The notes below the pieces were generated by a model. It worked only from the letters and a program-made list of their open reading frames with translations. It searched no databases and was not told where the DNA came from. DNA of 64,000 nt from JBNAGF01 sp049801055. Its GTDB lineage: Bacteria > Pseudomonadota > Alphaproteobacteria > Rhodobacterales > Rhodobacteraceae. How positions within the stretch are numbered: position 1 is the stretch's first letter; every line of letters starts with the position of its first letter. Of the stretch, positions 16,751 to 25,419 are shown one piece after another. The position numbers were made by a program, and so were the translations under genes. The stretch lies in assembly GCF_049801055.1 (NCBI RefSeq), contig NZ_JBNAGF010000007.1:62001-126000 (forward strand), written 5' to 3'.

Positions 16751-17958
16751 GCCGGGCATTTCTTGTGGTCATGGATTCTGTGGGAATCGGCGGAGCGCCA
16801 GACGCCGCAGAATTCTTCAACGGTGCTGTGCCGGACACCGGTTCCAACACCGTCGGGCATATCGCCCAGGCCTGTGCCGACGGCAAGGCCGAGATCGGCA
16901 GGTCCGGGCCACTCCATGTGCCGACACTTGCAGGGCTGGGGCTGGGCCGGGCAGTGCATTTGGCCTCGGGGCAGGCAGCGCCGGGTCTGAGTGCTGAACC
17001 GACCGGCCTTTGGGGGTGTGCGCGGGAAACCAGCCGGGGCAAGGACACGCCATCGGGCCACTGGGAACTGGCAGGACTACCGGTGCCTTGGGATTGGCAT
17101 TACTTCCCTGACACTGTTCCGGCTTTCCCGGATGACCTCACCCGCGCCGTGACCGAAGCGTGTGGATCGGATGGGATTCTTGGCAATTGCCACGCATCGG
17201 GGACAGAGATCATTGATCGCTGCGGCGCCGATCACGTCCGAACCGGCCGGCCCATCTGTTACACATCCGTCGACAGCGTTCTGCAGATTGCCGCACATGA
17301 AGAAAGCTTTGGCCTTGAACGCCTGCTGGACCTTTGCCAGGCCATTGCCCCGCGCGTTCACGAGATGAAGGTGGGTCGGGTCATTGCGCGTCCGTTTGTC
17401 GGTTCTGAGCAGGATGGTTTCACGCGCACTCCGAACCGCAGGGACTTTGCCATAACCCCGCCCGGACCGGTCCTGACCAACTGGGTGCAGGACGCCAGAC
17501 GCCGTGTTTATGCCGTCGGTAAGATCGGCGACATCTTTTCCATGCAGGGGATCGACTGGGCTGTGAAGGGGCCGGATTCAAGGCTGATGGAACACCTGTC
17601 TGACCTCATTGACACTGCCGAAGACGGAAGCCTGACATTCGCAAATTTCGTGGAGTTCGACACCAATTTCGGCCACCGCCGCGATGTATCGGGCTATGCA
17701 TGCGCATTGGAAAGGTTCGACGAACAGATAGGTGCACTGCTGCCAAGGCTCCGAGAGGGCGACATGCTTCTGCTGACGGCGGATCACGGCAACGATCCCA
17801 CTTGGGTTGGCACCGACCACACCCGCGAACAGGTGCCGGTACTGATCGCCGGGAAGGGGCAGGGCGAACTGGGTCAGGTCGGTTTTGTCGATGTGGCAGC
17901 CGCAGTTGCCCAGCATCTGGGCGTTCCGTCGCAGGGGCCGGGAAGGAGCTTCCTGTGA
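16747..17958 (+). CDS. deoB: Phosphopentomutase
   Basis: Interconverts (deoxy)ribose 1-phosphate and 5-phosphate. It is an alkaline-phosphatase superfamily enzyme of 403 residues. Metal-site motifs are visible: VMDSVGIGGAPDAAEF at the N-terminus, GKDTPSGHWEL with the catalytic Thr (near residue 97), and FVEFDTNFGHRRDVSGYA and TADHGNDPTWVGTDHTRE near the C-terminus. The start is TTG 16747, overlapping the deoA stop; no ATG lies nearby in frame, and the next residues (SRAFLVVMDSVG) fit the family start. Its own stop overlaps the GTG of add. Confidence 0.96.
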   Translation: MSRAFLVVMDSVGIGGAPDAAEFFNGAVPDTGSNTVGHIAQACADGKAEIGRSGPLHVPTLAGLGLGRAVHLASGQAAPGLSAEPTGLWGCARETSRGKDTPSGHWELAGLPVPWDWHYFPDTVPAFPDDLTRAVTEACGSDGILGNCHASGTEIIDRCGADHVRTGRPICYTSVDSVLQIAAHEESFGLERLLDLCQAIAPRVHEMKVGRVIARPFVGSEQDGFTRTPNRRDFAITPPGPVLTNWVQDARRRVYAVGKIGDIFSMQGIDWAVKGPDSRLMEHLSDLIDTAEDGSLTFANFVEFDTNFGHRRDVSGYACALERFDEQIGALLPRLREGDMLLLTADHGNDPTWVGTDHTREQVPVLIAGKGQGELGQVGFVDVAAAVAQHLGVPSQGPGRSFL

Positions 17959-18968
17959 CGAGCAATGAGGACATGCCGGACCGGAACGTGGCGGATCTGC
18001 CAAAGGTAGAGCTGCATCTGCATCACGAAGGCGCAGCGCCGCCCGGGTTTATTCGGCAACTGGCCCATGAAAAGAAAGTGGATCTGAGCGGCATTTTCAG
18101 ACCCGATGGATCTTATGATTTCAGAGATTTCGCGCATTTCCTGAGCGTCTATGAAGCCGCGTGTGAGGTGCTGACGGGCCCAGAGGAGTTTCGCCGTCTG
18201 ACCCTTGCGGTTCTCGAAGAAAGCGCTGCCAATGATGTGGTCTACTCGGAGACATTTCTGAGCCCGGATTTCTGCGGGGGCGGCGATGTCGCTGCATGGC
18301 GGGACTATCTGGCGGCGATTCAGGATGCGGCGGATGAGGCCGAGGCAAAATTCGGCATAACCTTGCGCGGGGTGGTGACCTGTGTTCGCCATTTCGGACC
18401 CGAGAAAGCCAAGGCTGCCGCCTTATGTGCTGCGGAAACTTCCGGAGATTGGATTACCGGTTTTGGAATGGGTGGAAACGAAACCGTCGGAATGCAAGGC
18501 GACTTTGCATGGTCTTTCGATTGCGCCCGCGAGGCCGGGTTGCGGCTAACCACACATGCGGGCGAGTTCGGTGGGCCCGAAAGCGTCCGTGATGCAATAC
18601 GCAAGCTAGGCGTTGAGCGTATCGGACACGGAGTTCGGGCGGTCGAAGATCCGGATCTGGTTCATGAGCTGGCCGACCGAGGCATCACGCTCGAGGTATG
18701 TCCCGGCTCGAACGTAGTGCTTGGCCTGTATCCCGATTTCTCATCTCATCCGATTGCGCGCTTGCGGGATGCTGGCGTCCGGGTAACGGTTTCCACCGAT
18801 GACCCGCCCTTTTTTCACACCACCATGCGGCGTGAATATGAGATGCTGAACCGGGCCTTCGACTGGGGGGCAGAAGATTTTGCCGCGCTGAATGCGATAG
18901 CGCTCGACGCGGCGTTTTGTGACGAAGACACCCGTGAGCGGGTCAAGACAAGGCTGGAGAAACCATGA
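17955..18968 (+). CDS. add: Adenosine deaminase
   Basis: Deaminates adenosine to inosine (adenine deaminase is an alternative in this family). The 337-residue amidohydrolase has LPKVELHLHHEGAAPPGF with the first zinc histidines, THAGE with the catalytic Glu (near residue 200), RIGHGV and VSTDDPPFF. The start is GTG 17955: AAGGAG lies seven bases upstream and the GTG overlaps the deoB stop as GTGA. The open frame extends to 17700 only as read-through inside deoB. The stop overlaps the upp start as ATGA. HLHHEG replaces the common HLHLEG, a mild substitution. Confidence 0.93.
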   Translation: MTSNEDMPDRNVADLPKVELHLHHEGAAPPGFIRQLAHEKKVDLSGIFRPDGSYDFRDFAHFLSVYEAACEVLTGPEEFRRLTLAVLEESAANDVVYSETFLSPDFCGGGDVAAWRDYLAAIQDAADEAEAKFGITLRGVVTCVRHFGPEKAKAAALCAAETSGDWITGFGMGGNETVGMQGDFAWSFDCAREAGLRLTTHAGEFGGPESVRDAIRKLGVERIGHGVRAVEDPDLVHELADRGITLEVCPGSNVVLGLYPDFSSHPIARLRDAGVRVTVSTDDPPFFHTTMRREYEMLNRAFDWGAEDFAALNAIALDAAFCDEDTRERVKTRLEKP

Positions 18969-19597
18969 GCGAACATCTGACAATCGTTGATCACCCACTG
19001 GTGCAACACAAGTTGACCCTGATGCGGGACAAGGGAACATCCACAGCTTCCTTCCGCCAGCTCCTGCATGAGATCACGTTGCTGCTCGCCTACGAGATCA
19101 CCCGCGAAATGCCGTTGACCACGCGCCATATTGAAACTCCGATGGAGGAAATGGACGCCCCGATCCTTGCCGGGAAGAAACTGGCGTTGGTGTCGATCCT
19201 GCGTGCGGGCAATGGAATGCTGGACGGGGTTCTCGAACTCATCCCTTCGGCGCGGGTCGGATTTGTCGGTTTGTATCGGGATGAAGAAACCCTTGAGCCG
19301 GTTCAATACTATTTCAAGGTGCCCGAGGGATTGCAGGACAGGCTGGTCATTGCGGTCGATCCCATGCTCGCCACTGGGAACAGCTCGGCGGCTGCGATCG
19401 ATCTGCTGAAAGAGGCCGGTGCGACGGATATCCGGTTCCTCTGCCTGTTGGCTGCTCCCGAAGGTGTCGCCCGCATGAAAGAGGCCCATCCCGACGTGCC
19501 GATCGTGACGGCTTCGCTCGACCGAGAGTTGAACTCAAAAGGCTATATCCTGCCCGGATTGGGTGACGCGGGCGACAGAATGTTCGGCACGAAATAA
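18965..19597 (+). CDS. upp: Uracil phosphoribosyltransferase
   Basis: Makes UMP from uracil and PRPP, closing the salvage route that begins with cdd and deoA. The 210 residues are full length. Motifs: HPLVQHKLTLMRD at the N-terminus, LVSILRAGNGMLDGV, the PRPP loop VIAVDPMLATGNSSAAAID, and the uracil-binding C-terminus SLDRELNSKGYILPGLGDAGDRMFG. ATG 18965 overlaps the add stop by four bases. It is the last gene of the cdd-deoA-deoB-add-upp operon. No clear hairpin terminator is visible in the 78 bp before the next gene. Confidence 0.97.
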   Translation: MSEHLTIVDHPLVQHKLTLMRDKGTSTASFRQLLHEITLLLAYEITREMPLTTRHIETPMEEMDAPILAGKKLALVSILRAGNGMLDGVLELIPSARVGFVGLYRDEETLEPVQYYFKVPEGLQDRLVIAVDPMLATGNSSAAAIDLLKEAGATDIRFLCLLAAPEGVARMKEAHPDVPIVTASLDRELNSKGYILPGLGDAGDRMFGTK

Positions 19598-19675
19598 GGC
19601 CGGCCCCTGAACAAGCCGACTTTACTCATGGTGGAATATGCTGCATCCTTGCCTCCACATCTTGTGGGGGCTGCC

Positions 19676-20752
19676 ATGAACGTTACAAGAGCTATTGTCG
19701 GTGCCGTTGTCTTGGGGGCCATTTCTCTGGGCGGCGCCGTTGCGCAGACATCTGGCGCGGTTGCATCCAATCCTCTGACACCGCCCGCCGAGTTTCCGCC
19801 CGCCTCATATGCCGGCAAGCAGTATGTTGACAGCCGCGGCTGTGTCTATGTCCGCGCCAGTATTGATGGTGTCGTTGCATGGGCGCCGCGCGTGACGCAA
19901 CAGCGACAGCAGGTCTGCGGCCAGAAACCGACGCGCGTTTCAGCCTCGGTGGCGACGCAGGTACAAACGTCAACCGCGCAAACGACCGGTGCATCTGTTC
20001 GCGTGGCACCTGCTGCAACATCAGGCGGTTCTGCCCGGGCTCCGGCGCGCTACATTGCCTGGAACTATGAGAACGGCCAGCGACAAAAGGTGGGGGTTCT
20101 GCTCAACGAGAACACGCGGGTCGTGCCCCGTCACGTCTACGATCAGCAGCGTCTCTCGCAGGACGTGAAAGTTCCGCGGGGCTACCAGAGGGTTTGGGAC
20201 GACGATCGGCTGAACACACGCAGAGCAGAACGCTCGATGCGCCCACCTGTCTATACCAACCAGGCGAAACTGCCAGCGGGCTATCAACTGGTGGACCGGG
20301 AAGACGGCAGGCTGAACACCCGTCGTGGGATCCGCACTGAGCGCGGAGATGAAATGATGGGCGGAATATGGGATGGCGAAATCCCGAGACGGCTCCGGAC
20401 GGTTCCCACGCAGGGTCGGGTAATCTCTGCACCGGACGTTCCAGCCTATATCGACGCGGCTCAGGCACCGGTTCTGGTGCGAATCTCGACGCGATCAGGG
20501 GCTGAGCCCCAAACCCCGTCCGGGCAAGGCCGTTATGTTCGTGTTGGGCGCTTCGTTTCGGACACAGAGGCTCAGGTGGTGGCGCAGGCACTGGTCCAAT
20601 CGGGAATTCCAGCAAAGCCCGGCAAAGCCAGACGGGGGGAAGACGCATATCCCGTGGTTCTTGTCGGTCCATATGGCTCCAAGCGAGAGGCAAGGGCTGC
20701 GCTTAAAAAGGTCCGCCGCGCGGGCTACCCGGATGCGCGCCTCAGCCGATAG
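19676..20752 (+). CDS. Exported SPOR-domain protein
   Basis: A 358-residue protein with a signal peptide (AIVGAVVLGAISLGGAVAQ) and a C-terminal SPOR domain (about residues 285-358; RYVRVGRFVSDTEAQVVAQA, YPVVLVGPYGSKREARAAL). SPOR domains bind denuded septal peptidoglycan. Residues 55-90 carry a Cys-containing segment (DSRGCVYVRASIDG ... QQVCGQKP) likely to form a disulfide. The middle is low-complexity, rich in Ala/Thr/Gln and Arg, with a repeated DDDRLNTRRAERS / EDGRLNTRRGIRT pattern around residues 175-225. The start ATG 19676 has GGGGG upstream; an earlier ATG at 19628 would put extra residues before the signal peptide. Confidence 0.85.
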   Translation: MNVTRAIVGAVVLGAISLGGAVAQTSGAVASNPLTPPAEFPPASYAGKQYVDSRGCVYVRASIDGVVAWAPRVTQQRQQVCGQKPTRVSASVATQVQTSTAQTTGASVRVAPAATSGGSARAPARYIAWNYENGQRQKVGVLLNENTRVVPRHVYDQQRLSQDVKVPRGYQRVWDDDRLNTRRAERSMRPPVYTNQAKLPAGYQLVDREDGRLNTRRGIRTERGDEMMGGIWDGEIPRRLRTVPTQGRVISAPDVPAYIDAAQAPVLVRISTRSGAEPQTPSGQGRYVRVGRFVSDTEAQVVAQALVQSGIPAKPGKARRGEDAYPVVLVGPYGSKREARAALKKVRRAGYPDARLSR

Positions 20753-20848
20753 GTTTGTATCAACCGGGCAAAATACCGGACGAGCCTGAGAAAGATCGGC
20801 ACACGCTATCATGAGTTGCCAACTTTCCAGCTGGAAATCTGGAACGCT

Positions 20849-21862
20849 TCAGCTACCGCAGATGCTTTGTAAAAGGACCCAGTCCCGGTCGGGAAGAACC
20901 TGCTCCAGCGTCCGACCCGCCATCGGGTCGGCTTCGATCAGGCCCAGTGTTGTTTCGCCGGTGATGTCCCGCGCATAGGCGTAGGGCGATGACGGGACTG
21001 CGGCTTGGGCAAAAACCGCCAATAGCGCCTCATCATCCGGCGTGGGTCGGGGCTCGGCCAAGACACGTTCCGTATAGCGATCGAGTATGCCGGGCGTGAG
21101 TTCGCCGGTGGTCAGCAAACGGAACGAGGCCGAGATCCCGGCGTGTTCCAGCAGCTCCGCAAGAGGGTCCTGTGCGTTTGCTCTGGCCCGCTCGGCGATA
21201 ATGTAGCCGGCAGCAACAGCAGGTTCCTCATGGTCTTCGATCAGGGATATGTGCAACAGCACCGTGCCACCCGGCAGGAGCAGGCTTTCGGCAACGCCTG
21301 ACGGTAGGATCACGACATTCCGAACGCCGGTTCGACCCGCCAGTTGGTTAAGTACGGGGACACTGTCTTCGGTGGTGCAGGCAGCGCCAGTCACGCGCTC
21401 GATCCGATCCAGAATGGCCGCTCCGATGTCCTGCCGTTTGATTTCCGGGACAACGCTGACCGCGTGACGCTGCATCGCGGACGGCAACCACAAAGCAAGT
21501 GCTGCCACGACGACCAGAACCATGCCAAGGATACTGACCAAACGCAGCCGGCCCGGGTGCGGCCGCGCGCGATCAATGGCGCTTCGCAGCCGCTCGATCG
21601 CCTCGATCATTTCTGATTCGTTTTCAGACAGTTCCAGCGTTTCACCATCGTCGCCATCCGGGTGATAGATGGCCGGGCGCTCGCCGGGGTTCAACCGTTC
21701 CACGGCCGCAAGCGACCAGTGGGTCAAGGGACGGTCGTTCATGTCAGTGACAGTGAGAGTGGCGTCGCCCATCGAGACGATCACTTCGCGCCGCTGCTCT
21801 TCGGGAGTGGCGCGCCACAGCCCGGTCGCTTCGATCCGCTCGTATTGAGTCAGCGCCGTCAT
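20849..21862 (-). CDS. Single-pass membrane protein resembling an inactive M48-like peptidase
   Basis: A 337-residue protein. About 105 cytoplasmic residues (SMGDATLTVTDMNDRPLTHWS, an acidic stretch) are followed by a transmembrane helix near residues 108-128 (VSILGMVLVVVAALALWLP) and a periplasmic domain. That domain contains ILPSGVAESLLLPGGTVLLH then SLIEDHEEPAVAAGYIIAE, a layout recalling the M48 peptidase core (a LPGG strand before the HEXXH helix). The zinc motif itself is absent. The start is uncertain: a GTG at 21908-21910 would add 16 residues, but the region holds a 14-bp tandem repeat and no ribosome site, so I prefer ATG 21862. Family assignment is tentative. Confidence 0.65.
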   Translation of the reverse strand: MTALTQYERIEATGLWRATPEEQRREVIVSMGDATLTVTDMNDRPLTHWSLAAVERLNPGERPAIYHPDGDDGETLELSENESEMIEAIERLRSAIDRARPHPGRLRLVSILGMVLVVVAALALWLPSAMQRHAVSVVPEIKRQDIGAAILDRIERVTGAACTTEDSVPVLNQLAGRTGVRNVVILPSGVAESLLLPGGTVLLHISLIEDHEEPAVAAGYIIAERARANAQDPLAELLEHAGISASFRLLTTGELTPGILDRYTERVLAEPRPTPDDEALLAVFAQAAVPSSPYAYARDITGETTLGLIEADPMAGRTLEQVLPDRDWVLLQSICGS

Positions 21863-21871
21863 TATCTGCTG

Positions 21872-21896
21872 GTTCTGCCCGTGTTGTTCTGCCCGT
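21872..21896. repeat. Tandem 14-bp repeat in 5' leader
   Basis: GTTCTGCCCGT occurs at 21872-21882 and again at 21886-21896, a period of 14 bp. The period is not a multiple of three, which supports a non-coding leader upstream of the ATG at 21862. Confidence 0.55.
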
Positions 21897-21968
21897 ATCG
21901 GTTTTGTCACTAGCGTAGCACGCGCGCCGGGCGGGCGGCAAACAGCTTTGCCGCCTCATGTCGAGATC

Positions 21969-23594
21969 TCAGACGGTAGCCGCAAGTTTTCTGAGCTCGA
22001 ACTTTTGTATTTTCCCCGTCGACGTCTTTGGCAATTCCTGAAAGACAACCTTCTTGGGGGTCTTGAAACCGGCAAGTGTCTTGCGGCTGAACGCGATGAT
22101 TGCAGCTTCGTCGGCGCTAGCGCCCTGTTTCAGCTCGATGAAGGCGCACGGGACTTCGCCCCATTTTTCGTCCGGTTTCGCAACCACCGCAGCCAGCAAG
22201 ACGTCGGGATGGGCCATCAATACGCCTTCGACCTCGACCGACGAGATGTTTTCACCGCCCGAGATGATGATGTCCTTGGCTCTGTCGGCGATCTGGATAT
22301 AGCCGTCTGCGTGCTGCACGGCGATATCGCCAGAGTGAAAAAAGCCGCCCTTGAACGCCTCTGCCGTGGCCTCGGGATTTTTTAGATAGCCCTTCATCAC
22401 CCCATTTCCGCGCATCACGATTTCGCCCTGTGCTTTGCCGTCCATGGGTATCTGCGCCATATCGTCGGCCATGACGGTGATTTCTTCCATGAAAGGCATC
22501 GCCACGCCCTGCCGGGCCTTGATGGCAGCCCGCGCATCGCCTTCGAGATGGTCCAGATGCGGTCCCCAGGTGCATTCGGTGGCAGGGCCATACACCTCGG
22601 TCAGGCCGTAAACCTGTGTGACATGGAAGCCCATCGGCTCAATTTTGGCCAGAGTTGCCGGGGCCGGGGGCGCTCCGGCCGTGAAAACCTCGACCACGTG
22701 ATCGAAGGGGCGTTTTTCTGCTTCCGGTGCGTTTACCAGCATGTTCAGGACGATCGGGGCACCACCAAAGTGGGTTGCACCTTCGTCGGCGATGGCATCG
22801 AAAATCGCTGCAGCGGTAACATCCCGGCAACAGATCAGGGTGCCTGCCACCATCGGCATCAGCCAAGTATGGCACCAGCCGTTGCAGTGAAAGAGCGGCA
22901 CAATGGTCAGATATCGCGGACGCAGCACCATTCCCCAGCTGATCACTTGGCCCATTGCGTTCAGATAGGCCCCCCGATGATGGTACACGACCCCCTTAGG
23001 GCGGCCGGTGGTGCCAGAGGTGTAGTTCAGCGCAATGCTTTCCCATTCGTCTTTGGGCATGATCCATTCAAAATCGTGGTTGGCATTTCCCAACACGTCT
23101 TCGTAGCAGGCATAGCGCCCGGTGGCGGGATAGCCGGCCAAAGCGTCAGAAACTTCGACAAGAGTGGGGCCTTCGCCGGCCATCGCCTCGATGGCCGCCT
23201 CTGCGACGGGAAGGAACTGTGTATCGACCAATGCGACACGGGCGTCGCCATGTTCGAAGATGTAAGCAACCGTTGCGACGTCGAGCCGGGTGTTGATCGC
23301 ATTAAGGACCGCGCCGCAGGCTGGAACGCCGAAATGGGCCTCGGCTGCAGCTGGGATATTTGGCAGGATCGTTGCCACCACATCGCCGGGTTTTACGCCC
23401 ATCGCAGACAGGGCCGAAGCCAGACGTGTGCAGCGGTCGTAGTATTCGGCATAAGTCTTGCGGTGGCGCCCGTAGACAACGGCGTCTTCGCCCGCGAAAA
23501 CATGGGCCGCACGGCGCAAGCCGGATAGCGGCGTCAACGGAACATAATTGGCCGCGGTCTTGTCCAGCCCGGTTTCATCTGCCATCCAACCCAT
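21969..23594 (-). CDS. AMP-forming acyl-CoA ligase, FadD3/DmdB-like
   Basis: A 541-residue adenylating ligase. P-loop YTSGTTGRPKGV (residues 191-202), VPLFHCNGWCHTW (His236, Trp240), YGLTEVYGPATEC, HSGDIAVQHADGYIQIADR and the C-terminal catalytic Lys in KTSTGKIQKFELRK. The HxxxW pair in the acyl pocket matches the spacing I recall for His231/Trp235 of the 3-methylmercaptopropionyl-CoA ligase DmdB, and the length fits. Medium-chain fatty acyl-CoA ligases share this motif, so the substrate is open. The start at 23592-23594 has GGGAGG five bases upstream. It is divergent from the EamA gene. Confidence 0.88.
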   Translation of the reverse strand: MGWMADETGLDKTAANYVPLTPLSGLRRAAHVFAGEDAVVYGRHRKTYAEYYDRCTRLASALSAMGVKPGDVVATILPNIPAAAEAHFGVPACGAVLNAINTRLDVATVAYIFEHGDARVALVDTQFLPVAEAAIEAMAGEGPTLVEVSDALAGYPATGRYACYEDVLGNANHDFEWIMPKDEWESIALNYTSGTTGRPKGVVYHHRGAYLNAMGQVISWGMVLRPRYLTIVPLFHCNGWCHTWLMPMVAGTLICCRDVTAAAIFDAIADEGATHFGGAPIVLNMLVNAPEAEKRPFDHVVEVFTAGAPPAPATLAKIEPMGFHVTQVYGLTEVYGPATECTWGPHLDHLEGDARAAIKARQGVAMPFMEEITVMADDMAQIPMDGKAQGEIVMRGNGVMKGYLKNPEATAEAFKGGFFHSGDIAVQHADGYIQIADRAKDIIISGGENISSVEVEGVLMAHPDVLLAAVVAKPDEKWGEVPCAFIELKQGASADEAAIIAFSRKTLAGFKTPKKVVFQELPKTSTGKIQKFELRKLAATV

Positions 23595-23669
23595 GAGAGC
23601 CTCCCAAAGTCATCTGCATTGTCGCTTTGAGAGCAGATATTGCGCAGACCGGAGGGCAAAGGGAAGTCC

Positions 23670-24578
23670 ATGAAAGCAGGTAACCTCTCTCCGCAGCTTG
23701 CAGCTGGCATGATGATGCTGTGTGCGATGCTAATCCTTGGCATCATCGACAACCTGATCCCCCTTGTCGCGCGTGAGATCGGGCTCTGGCAATTCCACTT
23801 TGTGCGAACACTGATGGCGCTGCCACTGATCTGCAGCCTCAGCCTGTTAGGACTGGGGGCGGTGCGACCGAACCGTCCTGGCGTTTTGGTGTTGCGAAGC
23901 GCCTTGGTCGGAATGTCGATGCTGTTGTATTTCAGCGCCCTGGCCCTGATGCCGATTTCGCAGGCGCTGGCGGGGCTGTTTACCTCACCGATCTTCATTC
24001 TGCTGATCTCGGCAACTTTGCTAGGCCAGCGGATTGGGCCGTGGCGTGTTCTTGCGGTTGCAACAGGGTTTGTGGGTATTCTCTGCGTTCTGCAACCGGA
24101 TCCGCAGGATTTCGAGCTGCTGGTTTTTCTGCCCGTCGGGGCCGGTTTTTTCTATGCGCTCGGGGCAATTGTCACCAACCGGTTGTGCAAAGACGAAAGC
24201 ACGGTTGCATTGCTGGTCGGGCTTTGGGTCTTTCTGGGCATAATGGGCGCACTCGGACTGCTCATTCTGCAGGTTTGGCCAATTGATACACTTCCCGGCC
24301 CACAAGGGTTCGTCACGCGTAGCTGGGTTTGGCCAATTTGGCAGTCTTTTCCTTGGATTGTCGTGCAGGCCATTGGGTCGGTGTTTGCAGTTTTCCTGAT
24401 CATCCGTGCCTATCAAGTTGGTGATCCGACCCGTGTTGGAGTATTTGAGTTCTCGATCATGATCTTTGGCCCGCTCTTTGGCTGGTTGGCTTTCGGGGCG
24501 CCGATCGGCATCTGGCAGATAGCCGGGATCGGTTTGATCTGCCTTGCAGGGGTGATCATTGCGCTCCGGTCGAAATGA
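23670..24578 (+). CDS. EamA-family (DMT superfamily) membrane transporter
   Basis: A 302-residue protein with ten predicted transmembrane helices in two EamA repeats of about 140 residues each (first repeat from GMMMLCAMLILGIIDNLIPL, second from LPVGAGFFYALGAIVTN). DMT exporters of this type move small metabolites out across the inner membrane. The start ATG 23670 has AGGGAAG just upstream; the frame is open to 23640 but that start lacks a ribosome site. It is divergent from the acyl-CoA ligase and 15 bp ahead of the sulfotransferase gene, so the two may be co-transcribed. The substrate is unknown. Confidence 0.88.
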   Translation: MKAGNLSPQLAAGMMMLCAMLILGIIDNLIPLVAREIGLWQFHFVRTLMALPLICSLSLLGLGAVRPNRPGVLVLRSALVGMSMLLYFSALALMPISQALAGLFTSPIFILLISATLLGQRIGPWRVLAVATGFVGILCVLQPDPQDFELLVFLPVGAGFFYALGAIVTNRLCKDESTVALLVGLWVFLGIMGALGLLILQVWPIDTLPGPQGFVTRSWVWPIWQSFPWIVVQAIGSVFAVFLIIRAYQVGDPTRVGVFEFSIMIFGPLFGWLAFGAPIGIWQIAGIGLICLAGVIIALRSK

Positions 24579-24593
24579 AGTAGCCTGCCAGCC

Positions 24594-25253
24594 ATGATCC
24601 TGAGCCAAGGGCGTCGCTACGTCTTTATCCATATTCCCAAGACGGGGGGCACTTCTCTGGCCCTGGCGCTAGAGCAAAGGGCCATGAAGGATGATGTCAT
24701 GCTCGGCGATACACCCAAGGCCCGGCGCAGGCGCCGCCGGCTCGAAGGCGTCAAATCCGCCGGGCGGTTGTGGAAGCACTCGACGCTGGCGGATATAGCG
24801 GGGCTGATACCCGATGAGGAACTGCGTTCCTTCTTTGCCTTCACGTTGGTTCGAAATCCGTGGGACCGGGCGGTCAGCTATTATCACTGGCTGCGCGAAC
24901 AGCACTTCGATCACCCGGCGGTGCAATTGGCACGCGATCTGGAATTTGAACCTTTCATCCTGCACCCGCAAACGCTTGCGTCTTTTCGAAAAAACCCGGC
25001 GCGCAGTTACATGCAGCACAGAGACGGATCCGAACAATGCGCGACATACATTCGCCTTGAGCATTTCGACGAGGATGCCAAGCCCCTGACCGATCATCTC
25101 GGTTTTGATCTTGACCTGCCCCGCATGAATGCCAGCACTCGGCACCGGGATTTTCGTAGCTATTTCACCGACCAGAGCGCCGAGGCTGTTGCCGAGTGCT
25201 GTGCCGAGGATATCGCTCGTTTCGGGTATCGTTTCGAATGGGATTGTTCCTGA
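24594..25253 (+). CDS. Sulfotransferase family 2 domain protein
   Basis: A 219-residue PAPS-dependent sulfotransferase-like protein. The 5'-phosphosulfate loop FIHIPKTGGTSLALAL lies at residues 12-27, and the 3'-phosphate motif FAFTLVRNPWDRAVSYYHW near residue 82. The C-terminus (FRSYFTDQSAEAVAECCAEDIARF) is typical of these bacterial glycan/lipid sulfotransferase relatives. A basic run (RRRRRRL, near residue 45) replaces part of the first helix. The ribosome site before ATG 24594 is weak, and the gene follows the EamA stop by 15 bp. The acceptor substrate is unknown. Confidence 0.85.
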   Translation: MILSQGRRYVFIHIPKTGGTSLALALEQRAMKDDVMLGDTPKARRRRRRLEGVKSAGRLWKHSTLADIAGLIPDEELRSFFAFTLVRNPWDRAVSYYHWLREQHFDHPAVQLARDLEFEPFILHPQTLASFRKNPARSYMQHRDGSEQCATYIRLEHFDEDAKPLTDHLGFDLDLPRMNASTRHRDFRSYFTDQSAEAVAECCAEDIARFGYRFEWDCS

Positions 25254-25419
25254 TCAGGGATCAAACCGGGCCACTTGAACTACATTACTGACGGCCACCG
25301 CAACATTGCCACAATCATGCCCTGCTTCTGACGCACGGGTGGCAGGTGCCTCGTGTCAGATAAAGGGAATCTCAATTCAACCGGGCAGATCTTGAAAGCT
25401 GCCAATCGAGAAGGCCGGT

